A stretch of DNA of 64,000 bases from Paradevosia shaoguanensis (GCF_016801025.1 NZ_CP068983.1:4084501-4148500), one strand, 5' to 3'. Numbered from the stretch's first letter, positions 11,950 to 21,328 are shown. Notes: generated by a model not told the origin, from the sequence alone. Made by a program: numbers and translations.

Positions 11950-13133
11950 CGGAAATCCAGCGAGCACAGGCGGTAGTAGTCGGCGGAGGCCTTACCGGAA
12001 TAGCGGCGGCGGTTGCGGCTGCCAAGGCGGGGCTCTCGACCGTGCATCTGGCGCCAAAGGGGCCAGTGGATCGCCGGACTTCCGCATTGATGATGCCGGC
12101 GGTGCGCTATCTGCAGGAGGCTGGGCTGATCGCCGAGCCAGCCGATGTCGGGCATCCGCTCAAGCAAATCCGCATCATCGATGCCACCAATCGGCTGCTG
12201 CGCGCGCCCGAAACGCTTTTCGACTGTGTCGAGGCAGGACTGCCGGCGTTCGGGTGGAATTTTCCGAACGTGAAGCTTACCGAGGCTTTCAGCCAGGCTT
12301 CGGCGCAATTGCCGAATCTCGTGACACGCGAGGTCACGCTGACCGGACTTGCGCCGGGTGCCGACGGGCACCTGCTGACGCTTTCGGACGGCACCCAACT
12401 CGTTGCGGAGCTGCTGGTGGGCGCGGACGGAAAGAAGTCGCTCGTTCGCGAGGAAGGCGATTTCCGGGCGCGGGAGAATGGTTTTACGCAGGCGGCGCTG
12501 GTTTGCGATCTTGAGCTGGGCCGGCCTATCGGCAATTGCTCGGTCGAGTTCCACTACCCGCAGGGACCGTTCACGCTGGTGCCGGCGGGCGGTAATCGGG
12601 CCAACCTGGTGTGGATCGATGATCGCGCCGTGCTCGATGAAGCGCGGGCGGCGGGCAACGAGGCGCTGATCGAGACGTTCCTCAAGAAATCGATGCGCCT
12701 TTTCGGCAGCATCGCGCTGGCGACGCCGACGCATGTCTTCCCGCTTTCGACGCTGACGGTGACCGAGGCGGGGAAAAACGGGATCGTGCTGGTTGGCGAG
12801 GCCGCGCATGCGTTTCCGCCGATCGGGGCGCAGGGGTTGAACCTGGGGCTGAGGGACGTGGCGGACCTGGCGGCGTCGCTGGCGGACCTGGCGGCGTCGC
12901 TGGCGGAGGTGGACGTCGGCGCGAACGGATGGGCGTTGAGGCTCAGCGATGATTACGCGGCGCGGCGGGCGCCGGATCTGGCGCGAACTACGGGGATCGT
13001 GGATGCGCTGTTCCGATCGCTGCTGGCAGAGATGCTGCCGGCGCAGGCGCTGCGGGCTGGGGGCCTCTGGGCGCTGAAGTCGATGCCGGGGTTGCGGCGG
13101 CAGGCGTTTGAGATGGGTATGGGGAATCGGTGA
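11946..13133 (+). CDS. UbiH/UbiF-like FAD-dependent monooxygenase
   Basis: This 395-residue flavoprotein has an N-terminal Rossmann motif VVGGGLTGIAAAVAAAKAG, the mid-domain motif LLVGADGKKSLVRE (DG motif) and the second FAD motif LVGEAAHAFPPIGAQGLNLG (GD-type, here GE). These match the ubiquinone-biosynthesis hydroxylases UbiH/F/I/L, which add hydroxyls to the quinone ring; which position it would hydroxylate cannot be told. The start ATG 11946 overlaps the upstream stop, which is unusual company for a ubiquinone gene. A 7-residue tandem duplication (ADLAASL) lies around residues 306-319. Confidence 0.85.
   Translation: MTEIQRAQAVVVGGGLTGIAAAVAAAKAGLSTVHLAPKGPVDRRTSALMMPAVRYLQEAGLIAEPADVGHPLKQIRIIDATNRLLRAPETLFDCVEAGLPAFGWNFPNVKLTEAFSQASAQLPNLVTREVTLTGLAPGADGHLLTLSDGTQLVAELLVGADGKKSLVREEGDFRARENGFTQAALVCDLELGRPIGNCSVEFHYPQGPFTLVPAGGNRANLVWIDDRAVLDEARAAGNEALIETFLKKSMRLFGSIALATPTHVFPLSTLTVTEAGKNGIVLVGEAAHAFPPIGAQGLNLGLRDVADLAASLADLAASLAEVDVGANGWALRLSDDYAARRAPDLARTTGIVDALFRSLLAEMLPAQALRAGGLWALKSMPGLRRQAFEMGMGNR
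12861..12902 (+). repeat. In-frame 21-base tandem duplication inside the FAD monooxygenase gene
   Basis: Two identical, adjacent 21-base units (12861-12881 and 12882-12902) encode ADLAASL twice, just after the second FAD motif. The absence of any difference between the units suggests a recent slippage event. The frame is kept. Confidence 0.9.
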
Positions 13134-13147
13134 GGGCTGGGCGTAAT

Positions 13148-13254
13148 GCCCCCAACCCCGGCCGCAGAGCCGGGGCCCACGGATATCTCCACTCTAGCGG
13201 CGCCGGGCAATGGGCCCCGGGGCCTTCGCTCGGAGAAGTTCAGTGGTGGGGAGA
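13148..13254. repeat. Intergenic nested inverted repeat, copy 1 (degenerate)
   Basis: The left part holds a hairpin CCCCGGC-CGCAGA-GCCGGGG. The right part holds TGGGCCCCGGGGCCTTCGC and ends in GTGGTGGGGAGA. The halves are imperfect inverted copies separated by about 35 bases. The element resembles those at 20492, 40146 and 61571. Confidence 0.6.
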
Positions 13255-13332
13255 GAACGGGGCATCGAAGTGGGCCGGCAACACTGCTGCCGGCACTAGG
13301 CGTCCCACACCCTCATTATGCCGACCAAAAGC

Positions 13333-13359
13333 AAAAGGGGCGCTCCTGAGGAGCGCCCC
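13333..13359 (-). terminator. Intrinsic terminator of ialB
   Basis: A 10-bp stem, GGGGCGCTCC-TCA-GGAGCGCCCC on the - strand, is followed by TTTTGCTTTT. It lies 24 bases past the ialB stop. Confidence 0.85.
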
Positions 13360-13382
13360 TGAATTTTGCCGTGGGCTTGCTC

Positions 13383-14174
13383 TTACTGAGCGGGCTTCGG
13401 GTCGACCGGCGGGACGTTGGTCTGGGTCGAGACGCCCGGCTGAGTCGGGGTCTGGCCGGCGTCGAGTTCCTTGCGGAGCTGCTCGGCGCGATCCTGGAGC
13501 TGCTGCTCGAGGGCGGAGGCGCCGGTCTGTTCCTTGCGGAATTCGTCGAAGGTCAGGGCAGCTTCGCCATCATAGACGGCGGTGAAGCCGGCCAGGTTGA
13601 TCTCGATGGTGAGATCCTGGTTCTGGCGGTTCTTGGCGGTGAGCTTGAGCTTGCCGCCCTTCTTGAGGCTGTTGACGTAGGCTTCGTTGATCACGAGCTG
13701 GGTCGCGCAGGACTGCGGATCGCAGAGCATGAACGGCACGCGGATCGGCTTGCCGCCGTCGATCTGCCAGGTCAGGCCGAACGGGAGCAGGACTCCAAGC
13801 GGCACCGCGGCGACGGCGAGCAGGCGGCTTTCCTGGCCCGGATCGTCACGCAGAAGGAAAGAACCGAGGAACTGGCCGTTGGCCAGCACCACCTGGCGCA
13901 TGATGCAGGCCTTCTTGCCGCCATCTATCGGGTCGCAGACCTTGAGCCAGTTCTGGGCCGGCGCGCGATTGGGATCGGCGGCAGCCTGCTGGTTCTGCTC
14001 ATTGACCTGGCTGTTGGCTGCGGGCGCGGCCGGCTGCTGCCCTTCGGCGGGCGCTGCGGGCTGCTCTGCTGCCGGGGCGGCGGGGGCAGGCTTGTCCTGG
14101 GCCAGGGCGGCATAAGACGGCAACATCAGGGCCGTAGCCGCCAAACCGGCGATGAGAGCATTTTTCAACTTCAT
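13383..14174 (-). CDS. ialB: IalB-family (invasion-associated locus B) periplasmic protein
   Basis: This 263-residue exported protein has a signal peptide (MKLKNALIAGLAATALMLPS, cleavage near ALA-QDK). A disordered Ala/Pro/Gln-rich linker of about 60 residues follows, then the IalB fold (residues 75-215) with its paired cysteines in WLKVCDP, KKACIMRQ and FMLCDPQSCATQ. The C-terminus is a charged, coiled-coil-like tail ending in a Thr/Pro-rich stretch. IalB was named in Bartonella invasion, but the family is widespread in free-living Hyphomicrobiales with no settled role. The start is ATG 14174. Confidence 0.85.
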   Translation of the reverse strand: MKLKNALIAGLAATALMLPSYAALAQDKPAPAAPAAEQPAAPAEGQQPAAPAANSQVNEQNQQAAADPNRAPAQNWLKVCDPIDGGKKACIMRQVVLANGQFLGSFLLRDDPGQESRLLAVAAVPLGVLLPFGLTWQIDGGKPIRVPFMLCDPQSCATQLVINEAYVNSLKKGGKLKLTAKNRQNQDLTIEINLAGFTAVYDGEAALTFDEFRKEQTGASALEQQLQDRAEQLRKELDAGQTPTQPGVSTQTNVPPVDPKPAQ

Positions 14175-14277
14175 GGGGTTTCCCTGGCAATTCTTGCGGT
14201 GGTTTGGGCCACCTTCTGATTGGTGCCCTTCAAGGGCAATTCGGGCAATAACATGACCGGAGCGATTAACCAAAGCA

Positions 14278-17200
14278 TTATCCGGCAACTGTGACGGAAG
14301 CGCGGCTACCCTCTGCCAGCTTGGCGAGCCGGGAGAGTATAGCCGCGGTACCTTTGAGTCTCGCCTCCGCATTTGGCCAATTGCGGGCGAACACGATTTT
14401 CTGATCGGGACGCACGCGAGCCTGCTGGCCCGGATCGGCAACTATGCGCACCAGAGCAGCCGGATCGGCGAACTCGTTGTTGCGGAAAGTGATGATCACG
14501 CCCTTGGGGCCGGCATCGACCTTTTCGACATTCGCCGCACGGCAGAGTGACTTGACCAGGATGATCTTGAGCAGCGCTTCCACCTCCTCGGGCAGCGGCC
14601 CGAAGCGGTCGATGAGTTCGGCGCCGGCGGCATCGATTTCCCGTGCATCGTCGAGATCGCCCAGCCGGCGATAGAGCTGCATGCGCAACTGCAGGTCGGG
14701 CACGTAATATTCGGGGATCATCACCGGCATGCCGATGGAGATCTGCGGGCTCCACTCGCCCTTTTCCTCATATTCCTCCTCGCCCGAGCGCAGCGAGGCC
14801 ACGGCCTCTTCCAGCATGGACTGGTAGAGTTCGTAGCCCACTTCGCGGATATGGCCGGATTGCTCTTCGCCCAGCAGGTTGCCCGCGCCGCGAATGTCGA
14901 GGTCATGGCTGGCGAGCTGGAAGCCTGCACCGAGGCTCTCGAGCGATTGCAGCACGCCAAGCCGCCGCTCGGCGGTGTCGGTGAGCTTGCGGTCCGGGGG
15001 CACTGTGAACAGCGCGTAGGCGCGCTGCTTGGAGCGCCCGATGCGTCCACGGATCTGGTAGAGCTGCGCCAGGCCGAAATTGTCGGCCCGGTGCACCACC
15101 AGCGTATTGGCGTTCGGAATGTCGAGGCCCGACTCAACGATGGTGGTCGCCACCAGCACGTCGAACTTGCCGTCGTAGAAGGCGTTCATGATGTCGTCGA
15201 GTTCGCCCGGCGCCATCTGGCCATTGGCCACCACGAACGACACTTCCGGCACCTGCTGGCTCAGGAACTCGGCGATATCGGGCTGATCCTTGATGCGCGG
15301 CACGACGTAGAACGCCTGCCCGCCGCGATACTTTTCACGCAGCAGCGCCTCGCGGATCGAGAGCGGATCGAAGGGCGACACGAACGTACGCACGGCGAGA
15401 CGATCCACCGGCGGCGTCGCCAGCAGCGACAGGTCGCGCACGCCGGTCAGCGCCAGTTGCAGCGTGCGCGGAATCGGCGTTGCCGTCAGCGTCAGCACAT
15501 GCACGTTGGCCTTGAGTTCCTTGAGCCGTTCCTTGTGGCCCACTCCGAAATGCTGCTCCTCGTCGATGATGAGCAGCCCCAAATCCTTGAACTTGATGTT
15601 CTTGGAAAGGAGCGCGTGCGTGCCCACCACGATATCGACCTGCCCGTCGGCAAGGCCTTCCTTGGTGGCCCTGAGTTCGGCCGAGGGAATGAGGCGAGAA
15701 GCGCCGGCCACGCGCACCGGCAGGCCGGCGAAGCGTTCCTTGAAGGTGCGCAGGTGCTGGCGGGCCAGCAGCGTCGTCGGCACGACCACGGCCACCTGCT
15801 TGCCCGAGAGCGCCACGGCGAAGGCGGCGCGCAGCGCCACTTCGGTCTTGCCGAAACCCACGTCGCCGCAGACCAGCCGGTCCATGACGCGGCCCGAGGT
15901 GAGGTCGTCCAGCACCGACTCGATGGCGACGAGCTGGTCCTCGGTTTCCTCGTAGGGGAACCGGGCCGCGAAATCCTCGTAAGCGCCGGTCGGCAGCGAC
16001 AGCGGCTCGGAGCGGGTGAGCTGGCGCGCCGCCGCGATCTTGATGAGTTGCTCCGCCATTTCGCGGATGCGCTTCTTGAGCCGGCCCTTCTTGGCCTGCC
16101 AGGCGACGCCGCCCAGCCGGTCGAGTTCGCCGCCGGTCTCCTCCGAGCCGTAGCGCGACAGCAATTCGATGTTTTCGACCGGCAGGTAGAGCTTGTCGCC
16201 CTTCGCATACTCGATCTCGACGCATTCGTGCGGCGCCCCGCCCGCCTCGATGACTTTTAGCCCCACGAACCGGCCGATACCGTGGTCGACATGGACCACG
16301 AGATCGCCCGCCGCCAGGCTCGATGCCTCGGTCAGGGCGTCGCTGGCCTTCTTCTTGCGCTGCGGCCGCAGGATGCGCTCGCCCAGGATATCCTGCTCGG
16401 AGAGCACCATCAGGTCATCGGTTTCGAAGCCCGTTTCCAGCCCAAGCACCACGAGGGCCGTGGCGTTGGGCGAAGTCGTCTCCGCATCGCGCCAGTTTTC
16501 GGCCATGCGAGGATGCTTGAGCCCGTGGTCGTTGAGCACCTGCGCCATGCGGTCGCGCGTGCCGTTCGACCAGCAGGCGATGATGGTGCGCCGCCCGTCG
16601 CGGCTGTTCTTCTTGAGGAGGTCCACCACGGCCTGGAACAGGTTGACGTCCGCCGCCTGCCGCTCCGCCGCGAAATTGTGGGCCAGCCGCCCGCCGGCAT
16701 CGTCCTGCTTCCTGCCGCTCGGCGCCGCGAAGGGCGAGAACTGCACCACGCTCGCGCCTGCCTGCGCGTAAGCCGGCGCTTCCATCTCGTAGAGCAGTCC
16801 CGGCTCGATCGGCTTATAGGGCGCGCCGGAGGTTGCACCAGGCGGGGCCTTTCGCGCCTCGACGCGGGCGTCGTGATAGTCCGCGATCTGCTGCTGGCGC
16901 TCGGCGAAGGCTTCCTTGGCCTGGTCGTCGAAGATGAACGGCGCGTCGCCGGTATAGTCGGAGAGCCGGCTCATCTCCTCGTAGAAGAACGGCAGCCAGT
17001 GCTCGACGCCCGGATAGCGCGCACCCGCGCTCACCGCCGCATAGAGCGGATCGTCGGCCGTATTGCCGCCAAAGGTGGCCGTGTAATTCCCGCGGAAGCG
17101 CCGGATGGTGTCCTCGTTGAGCACCACTTCGCTCATCGGGGAGAGCGAGATCGCCTTGATATTGCCCGTGGTCCGCTGGCTGTCGGGATCGAAGGTGCGG

Positions 17201-17775
17201 ATGGTTTCGAGCTGGGAGCCGAAGAAATCGAAGCGCAGCGGGGTTTCGTGGCTGGCCGGGAACAGGTCCACGATGCCGCCACGCACCGCATACTCGCCCG
17301 CCTCGCGCACCGTCGGTACGCGCAGGTAGCCGTTGTTGGCCGCCCAGGCGATCAGCTTTTCGCTATCGACTACCTTCCCGGCCGCCGCCGAGAACGACAT
17401 GCCGGCAGTGACTGCGCGCGGGATCAGCCGCTGCACCAGCGCGTTCACGGCCGTGAGGATCACCGCGCCCTTGGCCGAGCCATCGGTCAGCGCCGCCAGC
17501 GTCTTCATGCGGTCGGCGATCGTCACGGTATTGGGCGAAACACGGTCGTAAGGCAGGCAATCCCAGGCCGGCACGGTCAGGATCGGGTGCCCCGGCATGA
17601 GCTGCGCCAGCGTCTCGGCCATGCGCTGCAGCCGCCGCCCGTCGCGCGCGACGAACACCGCGGCCGCGGGAGCGTCCGGATCAGCCTTGAGCCGTTCTTC
17701 GACCAGCCGGGCCAGCACGATGGGCTGCATCCCGTCCGGTACGTTGGAAATGGTGCGTACCGGGTGCTCGCTCAT
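14278..17775 (-). CDS. mfd: Transcription-repair coupling factor
   Basis: Mfd (1165 residues) removes stalled RNA polymerase from lesions and recruits UvrA. Visible domains in order: a UvrB-like N-terminal module (residues 1-350), the RNA-polymerase-binding CarD-like domain (LAAGDLVVHVDHGIGRFVGL, about 510), the RecG-like SF2 motor with Walker A GDVGFGKTEVALRA (about 640) and LLIIDEEQHFGVG (about 738), and the C-terminal TRCF domain. ATG 17775 overlaps the sdhE stop in ATGA form, so the two are translationally coupled. The same order is common in alphaproteobacteria. Its partner uvrA lies at the far right of this window. Confidence 0.97.
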   Translation of the reverse strand: MSEHPVRTISNVPDGMQPIVLARLVEERLKADPDAPAAAVFVARDGRRLQRMAETLAQLMPGHPILTVPAWDCLPYDRVSPNTVTIADRMKTLAALTDGSAKGAVILTAVNALVQRLIPRAVTAGMSFSAAAGKVVDSEKLIAWAANNGYLRVPTVREAGEYAVRGGIVDLFPASHETPLRFDFFGSQLETIRTFDPDSQRTTGNIKAISLSPMSEVVLNEDTIRRFRGNYTATFGGNTADDPLYAAVSAGARYPGVEHWLPFFYEEMSRLSDYTGDAPFIFDDQAKEAFAERQQQIADYHDARVEARKAPPGATSGAPYKPIEPGLLYEMEAPAYAQAGASVVQFSPFAAPSGRKQDDAGGRLAHNFAAERQAADVNLFQAVVDLLKKNSRDGRRTIIACWSNGTRDRMAQVLNDHGLKHPRMAENWRDAETTSPNATALVVLGLETGFETDDLMVLSEQDILGERILRPQRKKKASDALTEASSLAAGDLVVHVDHGIGRFVGLKVIEAGGAPHECVEIEYAKGDKLYLPVENIELLSRYGSEETGGELDRLGGVAWQAKKGRLKKRIREMAEQLIKIAAARQLTRSEPLSLPTGAYEDFAARFPYEETEDQLVAIESVLDDLTSGRVMDRLVCGDVGFGKTEVALRAAFAVALSGKQVAVVVPTTLLARQHLRTFKERFAGLPVRVAGASRLIPSAELRATKEGLADGQVDIVVGTHALLSKNIKFKDLGLLIIDEEQHFGVGHKERLKELKANVHVLTLTATPIPRTLQLALTGVRDLSLLATPPVDRLAVRTFVSPFDPLSIREALLREKYRGGQAFYVVPRIKDQPDIAEFLSQQVPEVSFVVANGQMAPGELDDIMNAFYDGKFDVLVATTIVESGLDIPNANTLVVHRADNFGLAQLYQIRGRIGRSKQRAYALFTVPPDRKLTDTAERRLGVLQSLESLGAGFQLASHDLDIRGAGNLLGEEQSGHIREVGYELYQSMLEEAVASLRSGEEEYEEKGEWSPQISIGMPVMIPEYYVPDLQLRMQLYRRLGDLDDAREIDAAGAELIDRFGPLPEEVEALLKIILVKSLCRAANVEKVDAGPKGVIITFRNNEFADPAALVRIVADPGQQARVRPDQKIVFARNWPNAEARLKGTAAILSRLAKLAEGSRASVTVAG

Positions 17776-18065
17776 ATGCCCGCCAGCCTCTTGTCGTTGA
17801 ATGCGGCCAGCACGGCCAGCAATTCGGCATCCACGTCCGCGCGCGGCGGCTCCTGCCCCGTGATCCACATGAGGAGGTCGGTGTCCTCCTCGCTCATAAG
17901 CACTTCGAGCCGATCGAGTTCGGCCTCGCCCAGCCCCTCGATATGTGCATCGGCATAGGGGCCCAGGATCAGGTCCATCTCGCGCGTGCCACGGTGCCAG
18001 GCGCGATAGCGCATACGACGGCGGCGCATGCCAATGTCTTCACCGGCGCTGTTTTGAAGAGCCAT
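17772..18065 (-). CDS. sdhE: Succinate dehydrogenase flavinylation/assembly factor SdhE
   Basis: This 97-residue protein of the SdhE/Sdh5/YgfY family helps attach FAD covalently to SdhA. The diagnostic stretch is RRRRMRYRAWHRGTREMDLI, with the RGTRE motif (RGxxE) whose Gly contacts the flavoprotein. It is followed by acidic helices (LEVLMSEEDTDLLMWITGQ). The gene precedes and overlaps mfd by four bases and is divergent from recG. Starting at 18065 gives the usual short N-terminal extension of the alphaproteobacterial form. Confidence 0.9.
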   Translation of the reverse strand: MALQNSAGEDIGMRRRRMRYRAWHRGTREMDLILGPYADAHIEGLGEAELDRLEVLMSEEDTDLLMWITGQEPPRADVDAELLAVLAAFNDKRLAGI

Positions 18066-18152
18066 GATCGGGTCAACTCAATGATGTGGGAGGCCCTTTT
18101 ACGCGCAAAGAAGGCGGTTGTCACATGTTTGGATGCGGGGGCCTGACCTCCT

Positions 18153-18269
18153 CCCCCCTCCCGGCCTCCCCCGCAAGGGGGGAGGTGCCTATCGTGGTTG
18201 TTGAGCGCTTTGTGTCCCAGCAACTGGATCGAAACACCTCCCCCCTTGCGGGGGAGGCTGGGAGGGGGG
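18153..18269. repeat. Large nested inverted repeat between sdhE and recG
   Basis: Two 35-base arms (18153-18187 and 18235-18269) are inverted copies with a single mismatch, separated by 47 bases. Each arm can itself fold, because CCTCCCCCGC-AAG-GGGGGAGG is near-palindromic. The arrangement matches the RIME-like mosaic repeats of rhizobial intergenic regions in style. It occupies the leader region between the divergent genes, about 70 bases before the recG start. Confidence 0.85.
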
Positions 18270-18340
18270 TGAGCCGCCCCCAAGCCCCTCCGCTTCCCCC
18301 CCATCCCAAAACCCTCTACTCCTTCCCCCAAGGAAGAATC

Positions 18341-20449
18341 GTGCCCAGACCGCAAGCCCTCGATCCGCTGTTTCGCTCGCTCCACTCCCTCAAGGGCGTG
18401 GGCCCGCACCTGTCTGCGCTGCTGACCCGCTTCTTCGGCGCGCCGGACGGGCAGGAAGCCATTGCGCTCGACGTGCTCATGCACATGCCCTCGGGCGTCG
18501 TGGACCGCCGCAAGATGGTGGGTGTCGCCAATACCTGGGTCGGCGGCACGGTCACGCTCAAGCTCCATATCGACCGCCATATCGTGCCTCCGCGCGGCCG
18601 CAAGGGCATTCCCCACCGCGTCCTCGCCCATGACGAGACCGGCGACATCCAGCTCATTTTCTTCCGCTCCGAAGGCGGCTGGATCGAGAAGGCGCTGCCG
18701 GTGGGCGAAGAGCGCTACGTCTCGGGCGAAGTCGGTTTCTTCAACGGCGAAAAGCAGATCACGCATCCCGACTACATCGTCGAACCCGAAAAGTTTGCGA
18801 CGCTGCCGCTGGTCGAGCCCGTCTATCCGCTGACGCAGGGCCTTTCCTCAAAGGCCCTCACCAAGGTCATCCGCCAGGTCGTCGAAACCGTCCCCGAACT
18901 GCCGGAATGGATTCCTGCCGTCACCCGCGAGCGGTTCAAGTGGCCTGGCTTTTCGGCGGCCATGCACAAGGTCCACCTGCCTGAATCCCCCGAGGATGGT
19001 GACCTCACCGGCCCTGCCCGCCAGCGCCTCGCCTATGACGAATACCTCGCCGGCCAGCTCACCCTGCAGCTGGTCCGCACCCAGCTCGTCGCCGCGCGCG
19101 GCATCGCCCGCACCTTTACCGGCGAGATCACTTCCCGCGTCGAAGCCGCCCTGCCCTTCACCCTCACCGCCGGCCAGAAGCAGGCTATCGCGGACATCCG
19201 GCACGATCTGGCCTCGCCCGACCGCATGTCGCGCCTGCTGCAGGGCGATGTCGGTTCCGGCAAGACCGTCGTGGCGCTCATGACCATGGCCGCCCTCGCC
19301 GAATCGGGCGCCCAATCCTCGCTGATGGCCCCCACCGAACTGCTCGCGGCCCAGCATTACAAGACCCTGAAACCCCTGGCCGATGCCGCCGGCCTCGGCA
19401 TCGTCCTCCTCACCGGCAAGATGCCCGCCGCCGAGCGCCGCGCCGCGCTGGCCGGCCTCGCCAGCGGCGCCACCAGCATCGCGGTCGGCACCCACGCCCT
19501 CTTCCAGTCCGGCGTCGAGTTTGCCGATCTCGGCCTCACGGTCGTGGACGAACAGCACCGCTTCGGCGTCCATCAGCGCCTCGCCCTCTCGGACAAGGGC
19601 CGTCACACCGATCTCCTGGTGATGACCGCCACGCCCATTCCGCGCACCCTCGTCCTCACCCATTTCGGCGACATGGCCGTCTCGATCCTGCGCGAAAAGC
19701 CCGCCGGCCGGCAGCCCATCGACACCGCCGTACTCTCGATCTCCGAATATCCCCGCGTCATCGCGCGCCTGAAAGCCCGCATCGCCGAGGGCGCGCAAGC
19801 GTTCTGGGTCTGCCCGCTGGTCGAGGAATCCGAACACCTCGCCGTCGTCTCCGCCGAGGACCGCTACGCCGAGCTCAAGAAGGTTTTCGGCGATCAGGTC
19901 GCCCTCATCCACGGCAAGATGAGCGCCGCTGCCAAGCAGGAGGTGATGGATCGTTTCGCCCGCAACGAAACCAAGATCCTCGTCGCCACCACCGTAATCG
20001 AAGTGGGCGTGGACGTCCCCAATGCCTCGATCATGATCATCGAGCATGCCGAGCGCTTCGGCCTCGCCCAGCTCCATCAGCTTCGCGGCCGCGTCGGGCG
20101 CGGCTCCAACCGCTCGGCCTGCCTGCTGCTCTACAAGGAACCCCTCTCGGAAACCGCCCGCGCCCGCCTCGACACCATCAAGGGCACCGAAGACGGCTTC
20201 GTCATCGCCGAACGCGACCTCGAACTGCGCGGCCAGGGCGACATTCTGGGCACCCGCCAATCCGGCATGCCCGGCTACCGCCTCGCCGTCCCCGACGCCC
20301 ATCGGCACCTGCTCGACTGGGCCCACGACGACGCCAAAGCCGCCCTCGCCAACAATCCCGGCCTCACCGGGGAAGAAGGCGAAGCGCTAAGGACGCTGCT
20401 CTACCTCTTCCGCAAAGACACCGCGATCCAACTGATCCGCGCCGGGTGA
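18341..20449 (+). CDS. recG: ATP-dependent DNA helicase RecG
   Basis: RecG (702 residues) remodels stalled forks and branch-migrates Holliday junctions. It has an N-terminal wedge/OB domain (residues 1-250), then an SF2 core with Walker A GDVGSGKTVVAL (about residue 302), DEQHRFG (about 402), TATPIPRTL and the TRG-like QLRGRVGRG motif VI region. GTG 18341 is chosen because AAGGAA lies just upstream and the protein then begins at the family's usual point; the longer open frame upstream runs through repeats. It is divergent from sdhE-mfd. Confidence 0.95.
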   Translation: MPRPQALDPLFRSLHSLKGVGPHLSALLTRFFGAPDGQEAIALDVLMHMPSGVVDRRKMVGVANTWVGGTVTLKLHIDRHIVPPRGRKGIPHRVLAHDETGDIQLIFFRSEGGWIEKALPVGEERYVSGEVGFFNGEKQITHPDYIVEPEKFATLPLVEPVYPLTQGLSSKALTKVIRQVVETVPELPEWIPAVTRERFKWPGFSAAMHKVHLPESPEDGDLTGPARQRLAYDEYLAGQLTLQLVRTQLVAARGIARTFTGEITSRVEAALPFTLTAGQKQAIADIRHDLASPDRMSRLLQGDVGSGKTVVALMTMAALAESGAQSSLMAPTELLAAQHYKTLKPLADAAGLGIVLLTGKMPAAERRAALAGLASGATSIAVGTHALFQSGVEFADLGLTVVDEQHRFGVHQRLALSDKGRHTDLLVMTATPIPRTLVLTHFGDMAVSILREKPAGRQPIDTAVLSISEYPRVIARLKARIAEGAQAFWVCPLVEESEHLAVVSAEDRYAELKKVFGDQVALIHGKMSAAAKQEVMDRFARNETKILVATTVIEVGVDVPNASIMIIEHAERFGLAQLHQLRGRVGRGSNRSACLLLYKEPLSETARARLDTIKGTEDGFVIAERDLELRGQGDILGTRQSGMPGYRLAVPDAHRHLLDWAHDDAKAALANNPGLTGEEGEALRTLLYLFRKDTAIQLIRAG

Positions 20450-20491
20450 GGCGGGCAGCTTCCTCACCCACTCACCTCAAACTTCTTCCAG

Positions 20492-20590
20492 CCACGGGAA
20501 CTTCCTCGGCCGAAGGGCCGGGGCCCTTCTGTCTCCACTAGAGCGAGAGGGTGCAATGGACCCCGGATCAAGTCCGGGGAAATGCCGTGG
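20492..20590. repeat. Intergenic nested inverted repeat, copy 2
   Basis: Outer arms CCACGG and CCGTGG enclose two hairpins: CGGCC-GAAG-GGCCG on the left and CCCCGGA-TCAAG-TCCGGGG on the right. The centre shares GTGCAATGG with copy 1 and copy 3. It starts 43 bases after the recG stop. Confidence 0.65.
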
Positions 20591-20605
20591 TGGTGGAGAG
20601 ACTGA

Positions 20606-21290
20606 GCGAGAAAGGAAACCTCCCTCCCGCCCTCAGAGACCACAAGACGCGAACGAGCCCTTCGCCATCGAGCAGACTATCGCGGACGCACCTAGCCGGC
20701 CCAAGCAGGAAGCAAATGCCGTTGAGACGACGCCGCTGGCCTTAAGAGCCACCCGCGCAACACGCCGGTTACCTCCGCACGACCAAACCATTCAGCCATA
20801 CGTCCACCCAACAGCACGCCCGCCTCTCGCTGCGATGCGCCTCGCCGACCTACGTTCAAAATATCCCTAAGCACGCACTGCAACGCCACGCCCTATCCGA
20901 GCACCTTCTCTCCCGAGGCGCTTCCCGGACGAAGGAACCCTGTGGCCACAAGAAGAGCATCTCCTGGCAAAACCACAGCCCTCTCCTCCTACCGCCAGCA
21001 GTTCACCTGAGGCGCCGCAGTCTTGGAGGCAGCAAGCAGCATCGCCGGACTAAGCCTGGCCAGCCACAGCACCCAACGTCACAACTGAATGCCCTAAATG
21101 CGCCAGGGAGCAGCGATAGGCATCAGCCGCCAACATCGCGCCTCACGATTAGCAACACCCGGCTCCTGCCGTAACTATCGGCACGCTCGTTGGCCCGACC
21201 TCTCGGCCGGAGCGGCCTCCCTAACCGGCATCAAGCTTCACGTCACACCTTCGGCCAAGGCGCGCCCGCACTACGCTCGCCCCAAATAGC
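20606..21290. other. Long intergenic stretch without recognisable gene
   Basis: About 690 bases with only short open frames on either strand. None has both a ribosome site and family-like protein sequence. I see no tRNA, no IS ends and no clear promoter. Together with its repeat-rich flanks it looks like decayed or regulatory DNA. Confidence 0.6.
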
Positions 21291-21313
21291 AAAGGCCCCG
21301 CCGAAGCGGGGCC
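21291..21313 (-). terminator. Probable terminator of the first outer-membrane protein gene
   Basis: An 8-bp GC stem GGCCCCGC-CGAA-GCGGGGCC is flanked by AA/TT, about 100 bases past the stop of the - strand gene at 21417. The - strand T tract is short (TTTGC), so it is a moderate call. Confidence 0.55.
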
Positions 21314-21328
21314 TTGGAATAGCCAAAA

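Noticed and set aside
20606-21290. Short open frames in the gene-poor kilobase as small genes
   Set aside because: None has a ribosome site, a signal peptide, a conserved motif or a partner in this window.
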